Shown: piece by piece, positions 1 through 9,876 of the stretch | Layout: each line of letters starts with the position of its first letter | Position numbering within the stretch: position 1 is the first letter of the stretch | Origin: Melastoma dodecandrum | Taxonomy: Eukaryota; Streptophyta; Magnoliopsida; Myrtales; Melastomataceae | Length of the DNA: 64,000 nucleotides | NCBI GenBank assembly: GCA_029817715.1 | Contig: JARUPY010000190.1 | Span: forward strand, 4,774,001-4,838,000 | Direction: 5' to 3' | The notes under the pieces: model-generated | Seen by the model: only the letters and a program-made list of their open reading frames with translations | Database searches by the model: none | What the model was told of the DNA's origin: nothing | Program-made: the position numbers and the translations under genes

Positions 1-1
1 T

Positions 2-2470
2 CAGAGTGTCGGCGGTAGAAGGTACTGTCTAGTTGTAGTTGATGACTACTCTAGATACACGTGGGTTAAATTTCTAACTCACAAAAGCGATGCTTTTGAA
101 ACTTTCATTAAGCTAGCTAAGAAACTACAGAATGAAATTGGATCTTCTGTAAAAGCTATAAGAACGGATCATGGTACTGAGTTTGAAAACCATGACTTCG
201 CTACTTTCTGTGACGAACATGGTATTGATCACAATTTTTTTTGCTCCTTATACTCCTCAACAGAATGGAGTAGCAGAACGGAAAAATAGAACTCTAATAG
301 ACATGGCTAGAACCATGATGTGTGAGAGCTCTGCTCCACAGAACCTATGGGTAGAAGCTGTTAATACAGCCTGCTACACATCAAATAGGGTTCTACTCAG
401 ACCCATACTTGAGAAAACTCCCTATCAACTATACAGGGGGAGAAAACCGAACATTTCCTATTTTCACTCCTTTGGAAGTCCATATTTTATCTTGAGACCT
501 TCTAAGGACAATTTGGGAAAGTTCGAAGCTAAGACAGATAAGGGCATCTTTCTTGGATACTCTTTGTCTAGCAAAACTTATAGAGTTCTAAACAAAAGAA
601 CTTCTACTATAGAGGAGTCTATTAATGTAAAAATTAATGACCTTCCTACTATCAATACAAGAGATGTTATATCTTTAGAATCTACAGAAGATTCTGTAGA
701 AACTCCACCCTATACGAAAGAGAAGGGTGAACCTTCTGTTCAAGAGTCTAAAAATAACCTTGAACAAACGAATGATGATTCTGAAGAACATTATCAGAAT
801 AATCAGCAAAGTGATATTAGAGCACCTGCTCTTTATCAAAGACGGCATCCTATAGACCAAGTCATAGGAGATCTAACAGAGGCATACAGACGAGACGTTC
901 TGTAAACGCCTTATATGAACACTCGGCTTTTCTATCACAGAAAGAGCCAGAGAATATCGATGAAGCTCTAAAAGATCCAGATTGGATACTTTCTATGCAA
1001 GAGGAGCTTGATCAATTCGAAAGGAACATAGTGTGGTCACTTGTTTCTAAACCTGACAATCGTTCCATCATTGGAACTAAATGGATCTTTAGGAATAAAC
1101 CAAATGAGTCCGGCATTATTGTGAGGAACAAGGCCCGACTCGTTGCTAAGGGATACTCTCAACAAGAGGGTATCGACTTTGATGATACATTTGCTCCTGT
1201 AACTCAACTCGAGGCAATACGAATGTTATTAGCCTATGCATGTTTTAAAAATTTTAAGTTGTACCAAATGGACGTAAAAAGTGCATTCCTCAATGGAGAA
1301 ATCAAGGAAGAGGTCTATGTAAGTCAACCTCCTGGTTTCGAGGATCTGCAACACAGAAACTACGTCTATAAACTCTCCAGAGCTCTATATGGTCTTAAAC
1401 AGGCTCCTAGAGCATGGTATGAGAGACTTAGCACCTTCCTTGTCAAAAAGGGCTACAATAGAGGAAGAGTAGATACTACTCTCTTTCTCAAACACAGAAG
1501 CAATCATCTCATTGTTGTCCAGATCTATGTCGATGACATTATCTTTGGATCAACTGATGAAACGCTCTGTGATGAATTCTCCAAGCTCATGACAAGTGAG
1601 TTTGAGATGAGCATGATGGGAGAACTTACGTTCTTCCTTGGTTTACAAATTCAGCAATCTGCAGAAGGTACATTCTTACATCAAGAAAAGTACACTAAGC
1701 AGCTTCTGAAGAAATTCGGCCTAGAAGGCACGAAACCTTTGTCTACTCCAATGGGTACAAATACTCAATTGGACAAAGACGAAAACGGTAAAGAAGTGGA
1801 TAGTAAGCTCTACAGAAGCATGATAGGTTCTCTTCTGTACCTTACAGCTTCTAGACCTGACATACTGTTTAGTGTGTGTCTCTGTGCTAGATTTCAATCA
1901 GCACCTAAAGAATCTCACATGACTGCGGTCAAGAGGATCTTTAGATATCTACAGGGTTCTGTAAACCTTGGCATCTGGTATTCAAAGAAATCAAACTTTG
2001 ATCTCACCGGATATTCGGATGCAGACTTCGCAGGAAGTAAGGTAGACAGAAAAAGTACAAGTGGTACTTGTCAGCTCATGGGAAACATGTTGATTTCATG
2101 GTTTTCTAAGAAGCAGACTTCTGTTGCCCTCTCCACTGCAGAAGCTGAATATATAGCAGCTGCAAGCTGCTGTGCACAACTCCTGTGGATGAAACAACAA
2201 CTTGAGGACTACGGTCTCTCATTTACAAAAATTCCGATCAAATGTGATAATACTAGTGCTATTAGCCTAGCTAAGAATCCAGTATATCACTCTCGATCGA
2301 AGCATATCGAACTCAGACATCACTTTCTGAGAGATAATGTACAACAGGGTTCTGTTAATGTGGAATACATTAACACTGAACACCAATTGGCTGATATCTT
2401 TACTAAACCTCTGGACAAAGAAAAATTTTTCTTTTTCAGAAGTGAATTAGGAATCTGCCATCCTCTTTAA
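2..2470 (+). pseudogene. copia pol fragment: integrase, reverse transcriptase, RNase H
   Basis: The reading frame enters the window open. It shows an integrase core with a DDYSRY stretch near 40-60, TDHGTEF near 165-185 and PQQNGVAERKNR near 255-290. The reverse transcriptase (995 to about 1750) has the YVDDIIFG catalytic box near 1525-1550, and the RNase H region ends with the usual ADIFTKPL motif near 2395. Frame analysis shows two breaks. One lies in a T-run at about 233-240 inside integrase and one near 880, just before the connection to reverse transcriptase; the second returns to the first frame. From 995 the RT-RNase H part is open for 491 codons. In life the polyprotein would copy element RNA into DNA and integrate it. 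The breaks could be decay or homopolymer errors. Confidence 0.88.
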
Positions 2471-3040
2471 TGTCTTTCAGAAGACAATAAGTTAAGTAAG
2501 TACTTGAAAAACTTACTACAGAAGGTACATTTACTTGTGCACTTCATTACAGAAGGTATAATCTTCTGTTTCTACTCTACAGAAGGTACATGCTTGTACT
2601 CTTCACTATAGAAGGTAGAATTTTTAGCCTTCTATACAATAGAAGCTTGAATTTCACCATCTATCTTATAGAAGGTATAACGATATGTATACCTTAAATC
2701 TAATTTTGGTAATTTCCAATTAATTGGAAGTTTACGTCTAGAGATATCAATTATCATCCAATAAAATATTTAGATATAATTAGAATCAAATAAAATATTT
2801 GTTCTGATCAATATCGTTTCTATTAGGAAATTAATAATCCTAATAATATATTTTGGATATAATATCCATAATATTTGACTCTTCTACACTGAAGAAGCTT
2901 GCAACAGAAGGTTATGAAACCACCTTCTGCGTTGCAGAACCGTCAGATTTCCTATTATAATAAGGAAACAAATATTCCCCATATATTCTAATGCATGTCA
3001 TTCATGAAATGACAGTTTTTCATCTTGAAAAATCAAAATC
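2471..3040 (+). repeat. spacer between pol and post-pol ORF with ACAGAAGG repeats
   Basis: There is no plausible coding sequence. The first 220 bases repeat the words ACAGAAGGTA and CTTCTGT every 30-40 bases, in both orientations, so short palindromes form. The rest is AT-rich. The same words recur at 5080-6000 and in the LTR, so they are a feature of the element and not of the host DNA. Confidence 0.6.
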
Positions 3041-4982
3041 ATGAGTATTTTGGGCGGGAGAATATTTTCTTCCCAAAAGAAGGCATTCGGAGGCTGGTTA
3101 AAATCATTAACCGTGACTCTCCTTCTTTACATTTCATCTACAACCCTGAAACTTCCTTGTTCTTGCCCTAACCTCGAAACTTTCGATTTCTCTGTGTCCA
3201 TGGCACCCAAAATGAAATCCCTGAGGAAAAAGGCCAAGGCCGGAAGAAAGAAGACTCGCGCCTCTGGATCGAAGAAGCCTGCATCATCTGCGAGCAGGAC
3301 TCCACCCCCTTCCTCGCCGGAGAAACCCATCTCTCCTGCGAAGGACCAGACCATTGTTGCCGTTGAGACTCTCGATGGAATGCCTCTCATCTCCACAGAC
3401 GAAGGGCCCTCAAAAGTCCAAGTCTCCGTGGAAGATACAACCCCGAAGGAACCTCCGATCGTCATGACGGTGGAACCCTCTGTCTCTGAGCCTTCTGTGG
3501 CTGAGTGCTCTGTTCCCAAGGCCTTTGTCAAAGGTTCTACTGCGACAAGTGATACACTCCCTATCGCCCCTACTGCTAAGATTGCCGCGTCTGATGAGGT
3601 GGTGGAGATCCGCCCTGCTGATGATGTGCCTGGTGAGGCTGACACAGAAGTTCCTACTCCGGTCGTCACTGTATCTCCTGATCTCAAGCTGAAAGGAGTA
3701 GCTTCTGAGCTTCAGAAGGCTTCGTAGAAGCCTGCGGCCACTCCTACCAAAAAGCTTCTCCATGATGCCATGAAACCCGGAGGAGTCTCCTCTAGGACCA
3801 GGCTGAAACGGAAAGAGCCCGAGACGGTCAGCACCTCTATCATTGATATGGCTGCCAAAAAGACCAAGTCCCCAGAGAAACCTATTCCTGAGGACACCTT
3901 CGCCGAGGACCTGGATTCGTATATCTTTCCGGTAAATCCTCTTGTCTCTAAGAAGGAGATAGAAACTGTTTTGGCCGATGATAAACTGCCTAAATGTGAT
4001 GCTGCGGGTAGGCAGATTGCCACCTTTAAGCGGATCGATTTTAACTGGTTTGCGGCTAATGGACTTGATATTGCCCCTCTGTGAGACCTTCTGTGAGACC
4101 TATGCAGAGCTGCCTGTCTCTCGTTTGAGAGAGTTCTATGCGAACATCACGTTCCATGAACAGGGCCCGCATGCCAAGTTCATAAAGACAGTCATTGAAG
4201 GGGTCACACTGGTATTCTCTGCCCATGATGTGAATCAATTGTTCTGCTGTGAGGAATATGATCCTCTGGTGGACATGGGAAAAGAAGAATCCTATAGCAT
4301 CATCTTGGGACAGAAGGTCCAAGCGACCAAGTACCTTGAGTCCACCAAGCTGGATCTCAAATCTCGTATTCTGCATCGAGTGGTTCTGTTCTGCCTTCTA
4401 CCAAGAACTGGAAGCATCGACACCATCACCTCCAATGATGCGACGTTGATGGCTCATATCCTGAAAGGCACTCCCTTTAATCTTGGTTTGCTGGTGTTTT
4501 CCCACATGAAAAGATGCTGCAATATGGCTGGGAAAGCTCTCCCTTATGGCCAGGTAATCGCCGGCCTTCTGAAATTAGCTCGTGTCTCTACTGATGCTTC
4601 TACTTTTCAAGAAAAGTGGAAAGTTGGCACTTTTGGACAACAAATTATAGCCAGCATGCATTATGTGAGGAAGGGCTCTACCTGGACCCTGAAAGGGAAG
4701 TCACAGGGTTCTGCACGTGATGATGATGATAAGCTTCTAGAGGCCAAGAAGAATGCTGAAGCATCTTCTGCTCGACCCTCTGCTGCTAAGCCTGCTGGTC
4801 GGAGACGTCCTTCATCATCTGCTGAAGCTCAAGTCCCTGTGGATAACACTGCTCTCCTCAATCTTGGGGAAGACATCCGCGTCCTTCAGCGAATGGTCAC
4901 TGACCTGTTTCGCTTAGTGGAACGCCAGGACAAGCTTCTGCGCAAACTTCTGGAAAAGGATTCTGCTGAGTCTGAGGAGTGA
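3041..4982 (+). pseudogene. Sirevirus post-pol (envelope-position) ORF, plant transposon-protein-like
   Basis: The ORF begins with a short hydrophobic stretch, then a Lys/Arg-rich segment and a Ser/Pro/Thr-rich region (3190-3720). A conserved block (about 4080-4680) starts with LPVSRLREFYANI and resembles the 'putative plant transposon protein' domain found in plant retroelements. The tail is Ala/Ser-rich and ends in a short heptad-like helix (4860-4980). A TAG at 3725-3727 interrupts the frame, and a frameshift near 4075-4085 moves it again; without these it would be about 645 codons. The position downstream of pol matches the env-like ORF of Sireviruses. I see no clear fusion peptide or C-terminal transmembrane anchor, so an envelope role is not supported by sequence. 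The function is unknown. Confidence 0.65.
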
Positions 4983-5747
4983 TCTCCTTAGTTGCTGTTT
5001 CTTTTTCTTTTATGCATTTCTAGCTAGACCAAAAACTGATTTCTGTGGTCTTCTAGATTGTAATAAGTGCAAATTTGTTGGACACAACTCCTTTGCATGA
5101 ATGGTATTTGAAGTTTCTGTCATACCTTCTGCATCACATTCTGCATGACGGTTTTGCACTCTCTGCTCTACCCTCTGTGAGAATTAAAACTACCTTCTGC
5201 ATGTTGGTTATGAACGACATGTCATACCTTCTGCAAGAAATTTACTCTTCTTTATCAACCTACATTCATCTTCTTTTTTATGTGACAAAAAGGGGGAGAA
5301 AATTGTGTTGAGGGGGAGTATCTTGCTCTGTATTGGTTATAGAAAAATCCTTGATTTTCTATAACTACATGGGTCGTAGAAGGCTATACCGTCTACGGTG
5401 TAGAAGCCTATGAGGCTGATACAGCTCATAATCGCAACCTTCTGCAGGGAATGCGATTCGTGATCTTTTTAAAGTCACTATTGCTGGGAGTGAAGAAATG
5501 AAATACCATCATTTTTGTCGGGTTAAATACAGAAGCTCCACGCTCTGTATAAATCACAGAAGCCTTTGTGCTCTGTAAATAACCTTCTTTATAACAGAAG
5601 CTTCTATGCTCTGTTTCACATAGACCTTATGGTTCTGTACAAATGCGAGACTCTTACTCTCATCAATTTAGGGGGAGTTAGGGGGAGTTCTTGCGAAAAC
5701 ATTTCCCTCAACGATGACTGTTTTGTCATCATAAAAAAGGGGGTCAT
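4983..5747 (+). promoter_or_regulatory. polypurine-tract cluster upstream of 3' LTR
   Basis: The motif AGGGGGAG occurs at 5291-5298, 5311-5318, 5670-5677 and 5680-5687. An A6G5 run at about 5733-5743 sits four bases from the LTR start. Polypurine tracts prime plus-strand DNA synthesis in LTR retrotransposons, and multiple tracts are a recorded Sirevirus trait. Between them lie more ACAGAAGG/CTTCTGT words. No gene is seen in this stretch. Confidence 0.7.
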
Positions 5748-6394
5748 TGTTGGGACGGTTTTGATGGTGAACCGGACCCTCTGTACTACAGAAGGTCGAA
5801 CATTCTATTCTACAGAAGCTTCTTATGTTAAAGGCTTTATGTAAGAATTATTCTTGTAATTAAATGATTAGTTATCAATTATTTAATTACGAAATATATA
5901 TTATCTGATTAAGATATTCGTCTAATCAGATTACAATGATTTAGTTTCCAAATAATCATATTGGAGATATTATTTCTAATAGAAGGAAATGTATCTTCTA
6001 TATATGGAAAGGTTCTGTTGACTGATCTGTAGGCTTCTGTAAGCCATACGATCTCTACATGACCATTATTTGGATACCTATCACTACCACCTGTCCAGAT
6101 ACACTCTCACGTGTGTTTTTATCAGGATGGAATTGACTTCAAGTCATTTGGAAACAAATCAACGATTGTTTCCATCTGTAGTAGGCTATCAAGCAGAACC
6201 TTCTGCGATAAATTCTGTGCTGCATCATTTAGGGAAATTATCATATTCTTATTCTATTTTGATATGATCATATCCATTGCTGAATGCATGCACGTGTATA
6301 TCATTCTGTTTATTATGTAAACTAACTTTTAATTTCTTATTTTGCAGATTACGTTTTTATATTTTCGATTTTGTATTTTACTCTTTGAACCGTG

Positions 6395-6404
6395 TATATA
6401 AATA
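6395..6404 (+). promoter_or_regulatory. LTR TATA box
   Basis: TATATAAATA lies in the LTR, followed about 30 bases later by a pyrimidine-rich CTCTCTCC stretch typical of plant start regions. It would mark the U3/R boundary and drive element transcription rightward. Confidence 0.6.
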
Positions 6405-6732
6405 GCCATGCTCTCTCCCATTGTATCCATCAGACAATTCATTTTCTCTTCTCCCATTCTTTCCAGAGAGAGCGTGTGCTTGAGCTTTAGTTCTTTCATT
6501 CGTTTGAGGTAGTCACACGAGGAGCACTACCGGCGGAAGCTGCATCGTTGGTGAAACCTTTTGGGAGAGTGACTCGGAGGCTCGAGGGACTCGGCTGGAA
6601 GCTGCAGGAGACGTTGTTTGAAGCGTGTGTACGTGGGCAACGTGCAGCGGGCCGGAGAGAAGGGCTGAACCTCGGGAGCACAGAAGGTGAGGGACTGACC
6701 AGCTTCTATTGTGTAGAGCTCTGTGTGCAGGA

Positions 6733-6990
6733 ACCTCAGGACAAGAGGAAGGCTGTCACCTCAGGACAGGAGGAAGGCTGTTCAACCTCAGGACAAGAGG
6801 AAGGTTGTCACCTTAGGACAGGAGGAAGGCTGTCACCCCAGAACAGAGGGAACGCTGTTCAACCTCAGGACAGGAGGAAGGCTGTCACCTCAGGACAGGA
6901 GGAAGGCTGTCACCCTAGGACAGAGGGCACGCTGTTCATCCTAGGACAAAGGATACGTTGTCCACCCTAAGACAAAGGGAACGTTGTCTA
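6733..6990 (+). repeat. LTR tandem array, about ten units of 25-28 bases
   Basis: Units follow the pattern CCTCAGGACAGGAGGAAGG plus CTGTCAC, with variants CTGTTCAA and CGTTGTC. The later units are more diverged. The array lies just downstream of the TATA box, so it would be in the transcribed leader (R/U5). Confidence 0.75.
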
Positions 6991-7124
6991 CTTGCGTAGG
7001 GTTCGCTACGTACTCGCGTGGGGTACGCCACGAAGTCGTTATCCTTGAGGGATTGCGCATTTGCTACCTTGTTAGTCACGTTAACGCGTGCAACCTCCTG
7101 TAGAGCAGAACCTTAAGGTCTAAA

Positions 7125-7680
7125 TCTACTTTAGTGCAGAACCTTACAGTCTGTACAACTCTCTGTAGTACAGAACCCTACGGGTCTGTGCATACATTTT
7201 CCTTGTCACTTTTGCTACAGAACCTCACGGTCTGTTCAGTAGAAGGTCGACTACCCTTGGTACAGAATCTTTTAGATCTGTGCTTCTCAACTAAGTCATT
7301 TTCCTATACAGAACCTTCTGTTGTGGATTGACATACTCGGTACAGAACCCTACGGGTCTGTGCTATACCTTCTTCGACACAGAACCCTCTGTGTTGTGCC
7401 TACCTTCTTCGATACAGAACTCTCTCTGTGTTGTGCCTACCTTCTTCGACACAGAACCCTCTGTGTTGTGCCTACCCTCTTCGACACAGAACCCTCTGTG
7501 TTGTGCCTTACTCTCTACGATACAGAACCTTCTGGTCTGTATTGAGCCTAAGTTACTATAGTACAGAACCATCGGGTTTGTGCTACTTAACGAGCCTCTA
7601 CGGCACAGAACCTTCTGGTCTGTGTTCTGCCATTCAAGTCTCTATTGTACAGAACCCTACGGGTTTGCTTTTGATTGCTA
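7125..7680 (+). repeat. LTR cluster of ACAGAACC...GGTCTGT palindromes
   Basis: More than a dozen copies of TACAGAACC(C/T)TACGGGTCTGT-like sequence occur, each an imperfect inverted repeat. A sub-array at about 7372-7525 has five near-identical 32-base units with TTCGACACAGAACCCTCTGTG. Sireviruses are known for palindromic repeat clusters in their LTRs. Confidence 0.7.
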
Positions 7681-7948
7681 TCACTTGTGTAATTTGTACT
7701 GAAATACATTTGAGTGGAAACCATCCAAATATCTGGGTGAAGAGTGGACGTAAGCAATTTGCTGAACCACTATAAAGATACTTGTGTCCAATCAAACAAA
7801 TTGCGAATACACTTGAACGTTCTGTTGTACAGAAACCTATCTACGGTTCTGTGTTACAGAAGCTTCCTTCCGCTGCGGGGTAAAACGAAAAAGCATTAAA
7901 ATCCGAATTTGGAGATTAACACTAATTCACCCCCCTCTTAGTGTAACA

Positions 7949-7953
7949 AGATG
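7949..7953. other. inferred copia target site (AGATG)
   Basis: The five bases after the LTR, AGATG, are present once in the uninterrupted copies near 41163-41170 and 61001-61008 (GCAGAAAGATGTATAG). Copia elements make 5-base target duplications. The left partner would be outside the window, so the duplication itself is not seen. Confidence 0.5.
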
Positions 7954-8360
7954 TATAGAGATAAATTTCAGTTTCGGTATTTCAGTAGCATTGGTTACTT
8001 ATCTGCATGCTGCCGAGGTGTTTATTGACAACCCAACTGATCAAAACGGAGAGGGGTTTTGGTCCGTCGACTTACTTTGAGGAGCGAAAGCAATGAACTC
8101 GTGATTGTCCTTGGACGGCTTCCGTCGCCGTTTCTGGGTTGCCTTGAAACTGTTACATTAGCCCATACTATGTTTACAGTTGGTTGTTAGGGAATTTAAA
8201 TTGAGAGGCATGGAATGGTAGATTGGTGTCATTGAACAACTGCAGCAGCACGTGAAACATATTGAATCGTCAATGATCAGTCTCCTGGCGATTGCGAGCT
8301 CAAAGACTTACAGGTGGGTAGATAGCTGAAAGTATCCCTCTGTAGCTTTCCTCTAGTTCT

Positions 8361-8873
8361 TTATAAGATCTGTTCTTCGGTGGCATTAAACTCTCCAGTA
8401 ATCTCTGCAGCAGCCGTTTCTCCGGTGATTTTGTGCAGGAGAGGTTTCAGTCCGGTGAAGCATGGGACCTGGAGGACCTGGAGGGCCGCCCCGTTGGGGT
8501 CCCACTCCGCCCGGGCCCCCTGGACCGTTCGGAGGAATCTGCAATGTGATCGGCTCTTGGTAAGTAAAAGCTGCTTCGTTGGAGTTTTGTAGTTGAACCA
8601 ACTTCCTGGAGTAGTTTGCTCGCGCTTCATGTCCTGATGTCCCAATTCCGTGGTGGTTGCTCGCATTGCAGTTTGGATACAAGATTGCTTCGGAGGGCCT
8701 CCCGGACCACCTGGACCATTCGGACCTCCGCCTCCATGATTGTTCATGTTTCTGGACCTTGTAATTTTTGGTGTAATAATAATATAATACCACGGCGAGC
8801 CTTCGATGGATTCACCATGCAATGCGTGCTGTAATAAGAACGAAAGTTCATCCGGATGGGACATCGAGATCAC
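8361..8873 (-). CDS. unrecognised Gly/Pro-rich ORF, copy A
   Basis: A 170-codon ORF with the segment NNHGGGGPNGPGGPGGPPKQSC near residues 43-64. I do not recognise a family. Two other frames over the same bases are also open, and the Gly/Pro bias comes partly from GGACCTGGA-type repeats, so the real frame is uncertain. Copy A lacks about 23 bases (around 8672) that the two other copies have, which changes the frame relation after the Gly/Pro block. It could be an exon of a larger gene, a fragment, or chance. Confidence 0.25.
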   Translation of the reverse strand: MISMSHPDELSFLLQHALHGESIEGSPWYYIIITPKITRSRNMNNHGGGGPNGPGGPGGPPKQSCIQTAMRATTTELGHQDMKREQTTPGSWFNYKTPTKQLLLTKSRSHCRFLRTVQGARAEWDPNGAALQVLQVPCFTGLKPLLHKITGETAAAEITGEFNATEEQIL

Positions 8874-8984
8874 TTTTTTTTTATGTCAAACAATGCCTTT
8901 TTCAAAACCGAGCTTAAATAAATCGGACATTAGAAACACACAATAAACACCTCCCTTTTCTTTGTGATGCATGCGATTTAGTAA

Positions 8985-9300
8985 TCCCTAATTTTCGAAC
9001 ATGAATCTCTATAGTTTTTCTAACTTGAACTTAAAATAAGTTAGTGGCGACTCCGACATTTTCAAAATCCGACGTCATGGGAGGATATTCATTTTAAATG
9101 GAACCGGAAACGGGATCACCCGCGACAAGAAGCTGGTGGAGCTGTCATGGCACTACACCAAGATGATGCAAGGTATACTGATTCTCTCTACTGCCTATCT
9201 CGTCGTGGACAATCAAAGTGTTGGGCCAAAAATTGGAAGACATTTTTCAAGTCGCAATCTCATGATAAAAAACTAAAACATTTTATTGAACATGGAATAC
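8985..9300 (+). repeat. short sequence resembling a gypsy LTR/primer-site junction
   Basis: The stretch around 9035-9060 (AAATAAGTTAGTGGCGACTCC) resembles the junction between LTR end and primer site of Tat/Ogre-like Ty3/gypsy elements, from memory of such elements. It recurs at about 42300 and 62140 as part of the segmental repeat. No gag or pol is attached. Confidence 0.25.
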
Positions 9301-9876
9301 ATTCTTTAAATCTAAACAACGTTTCATGCGGACAATTTAAAATATTCTTGGTTTTTATTAGCCAAATTGAAATACTGGGAATTTATTATCCAAAAGCATT
9401 ATATTTTTAGTACTCAAATTTCATTTTAATCCCCATATTGTCATGGTCCTTCAAATTTAGAAGAAATTATTTTTCTTTGTCAGTAATTTCTTTTAAAATC
9501 TATTACAAAAAATCGAGTTGAAAGAGTTATTATCGTCTTATTTCATATTGCACAACAACCAACGCCAACTGTCTTAAAAGCTCGAACTATTAAGTAAAAG
9601 TGTGACATACTATATATTTTCAATTTCAACATCTCCTACTATAGTTGAAATTCAACTTTGTCAGTGTTAACCGTACAGTTTAATGTCTACTATTCGACTA
9701 ATTGAAATAGTGATTTTTTATTGATTTTACCAATTTTTATGCTATTTACCCTTTATTTAATTAAATTATATATATATATATATTTGCTATTTATTTATTT
9801 ATTTATCAAATATAATTTCTGATTTTATCTCGACATTTAAAGCCTTCTCCATCATGATATAAGATAAAATATTGTC

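Larger units (their letters stand above)
1..7948 (+). mobile_element. Ty1/copia retrotransposon, Sirevirus type, 5' part outside window
   Basis: The order seen is integrase core, reverse transcriptase, RNase H, a long spacer, a post-pol ORF, several polypurine tracts and a 2.2 kb LTR ending at 7948. In Ty1/copia elements integrase precedes reverse transcriptase, as here. A post-pol ORF, multiple polypurine tracts and short palindromic repeats in the LTR are known marks of the plant Sirevirus genus. The 5' LTR, primer site, gag and protease lie left of the window. The element is not autonomous as read: pol and the post-pol ORF carry frameshifts and a stop. The right end is placed by comparison with the two other copies of the flanking segment, which lack the element. 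Confidence 0.88.
5748..7948 (+). repeat. 3' long terminal repeat of the copia element
   Basis: The left end (TGTTGGGACGG) lies directly after the last polypurine tract. The right end (GTGTAACA) lies where the sequence becomes identical to the flanks of the two other copies of this segment. That gives a 2201-base LTR beginning TG and ending CA. The usual Sirevirus-like C-run (ATTCACCCCCC) is at 7925-7935. It contains a TATA box at 6395, a 26-base tandem array (6733-6990) and a cluster of ACAGAACC/GGTCTGT palindromes (7125-7680). Confidence 0.8.
7949..9876. repeat. segmental repeat, copy A (partial)
   Basis: Nearly identical to about 41164-43210 and 61001-62960. Identity begins exactly at the copia LTR end and stops at GATAAAATATTGTC (9863-9876), after which copy A is unrelated to the other two. 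It holds the Gly/Pro-rich minus-strand ORF and AT-rich DNA with a short (AT)n run at 9767-9783. Confidence 0.85.

Noticed and set aside
3127..3687. 186-codon minus-strand ORF
   Set aside because: It is antisense to the Ser/Pro-rich part of the copia post-pol ORF; the GC-biased codons leave the opposite strand open.
6548..7331. ORFs of 140, 73 and 65 codons inside the LTR
   Set aside because: They follow the tandem repeat whose unit length keeps frames open; no start context or similarity supports a protein.
7372..7525. Regular 32-base repeats that resemble a CRISPR array
   Set aside because: Units are contiguous without unique spacers, lie in a plant LTR, and no cas genes exist.
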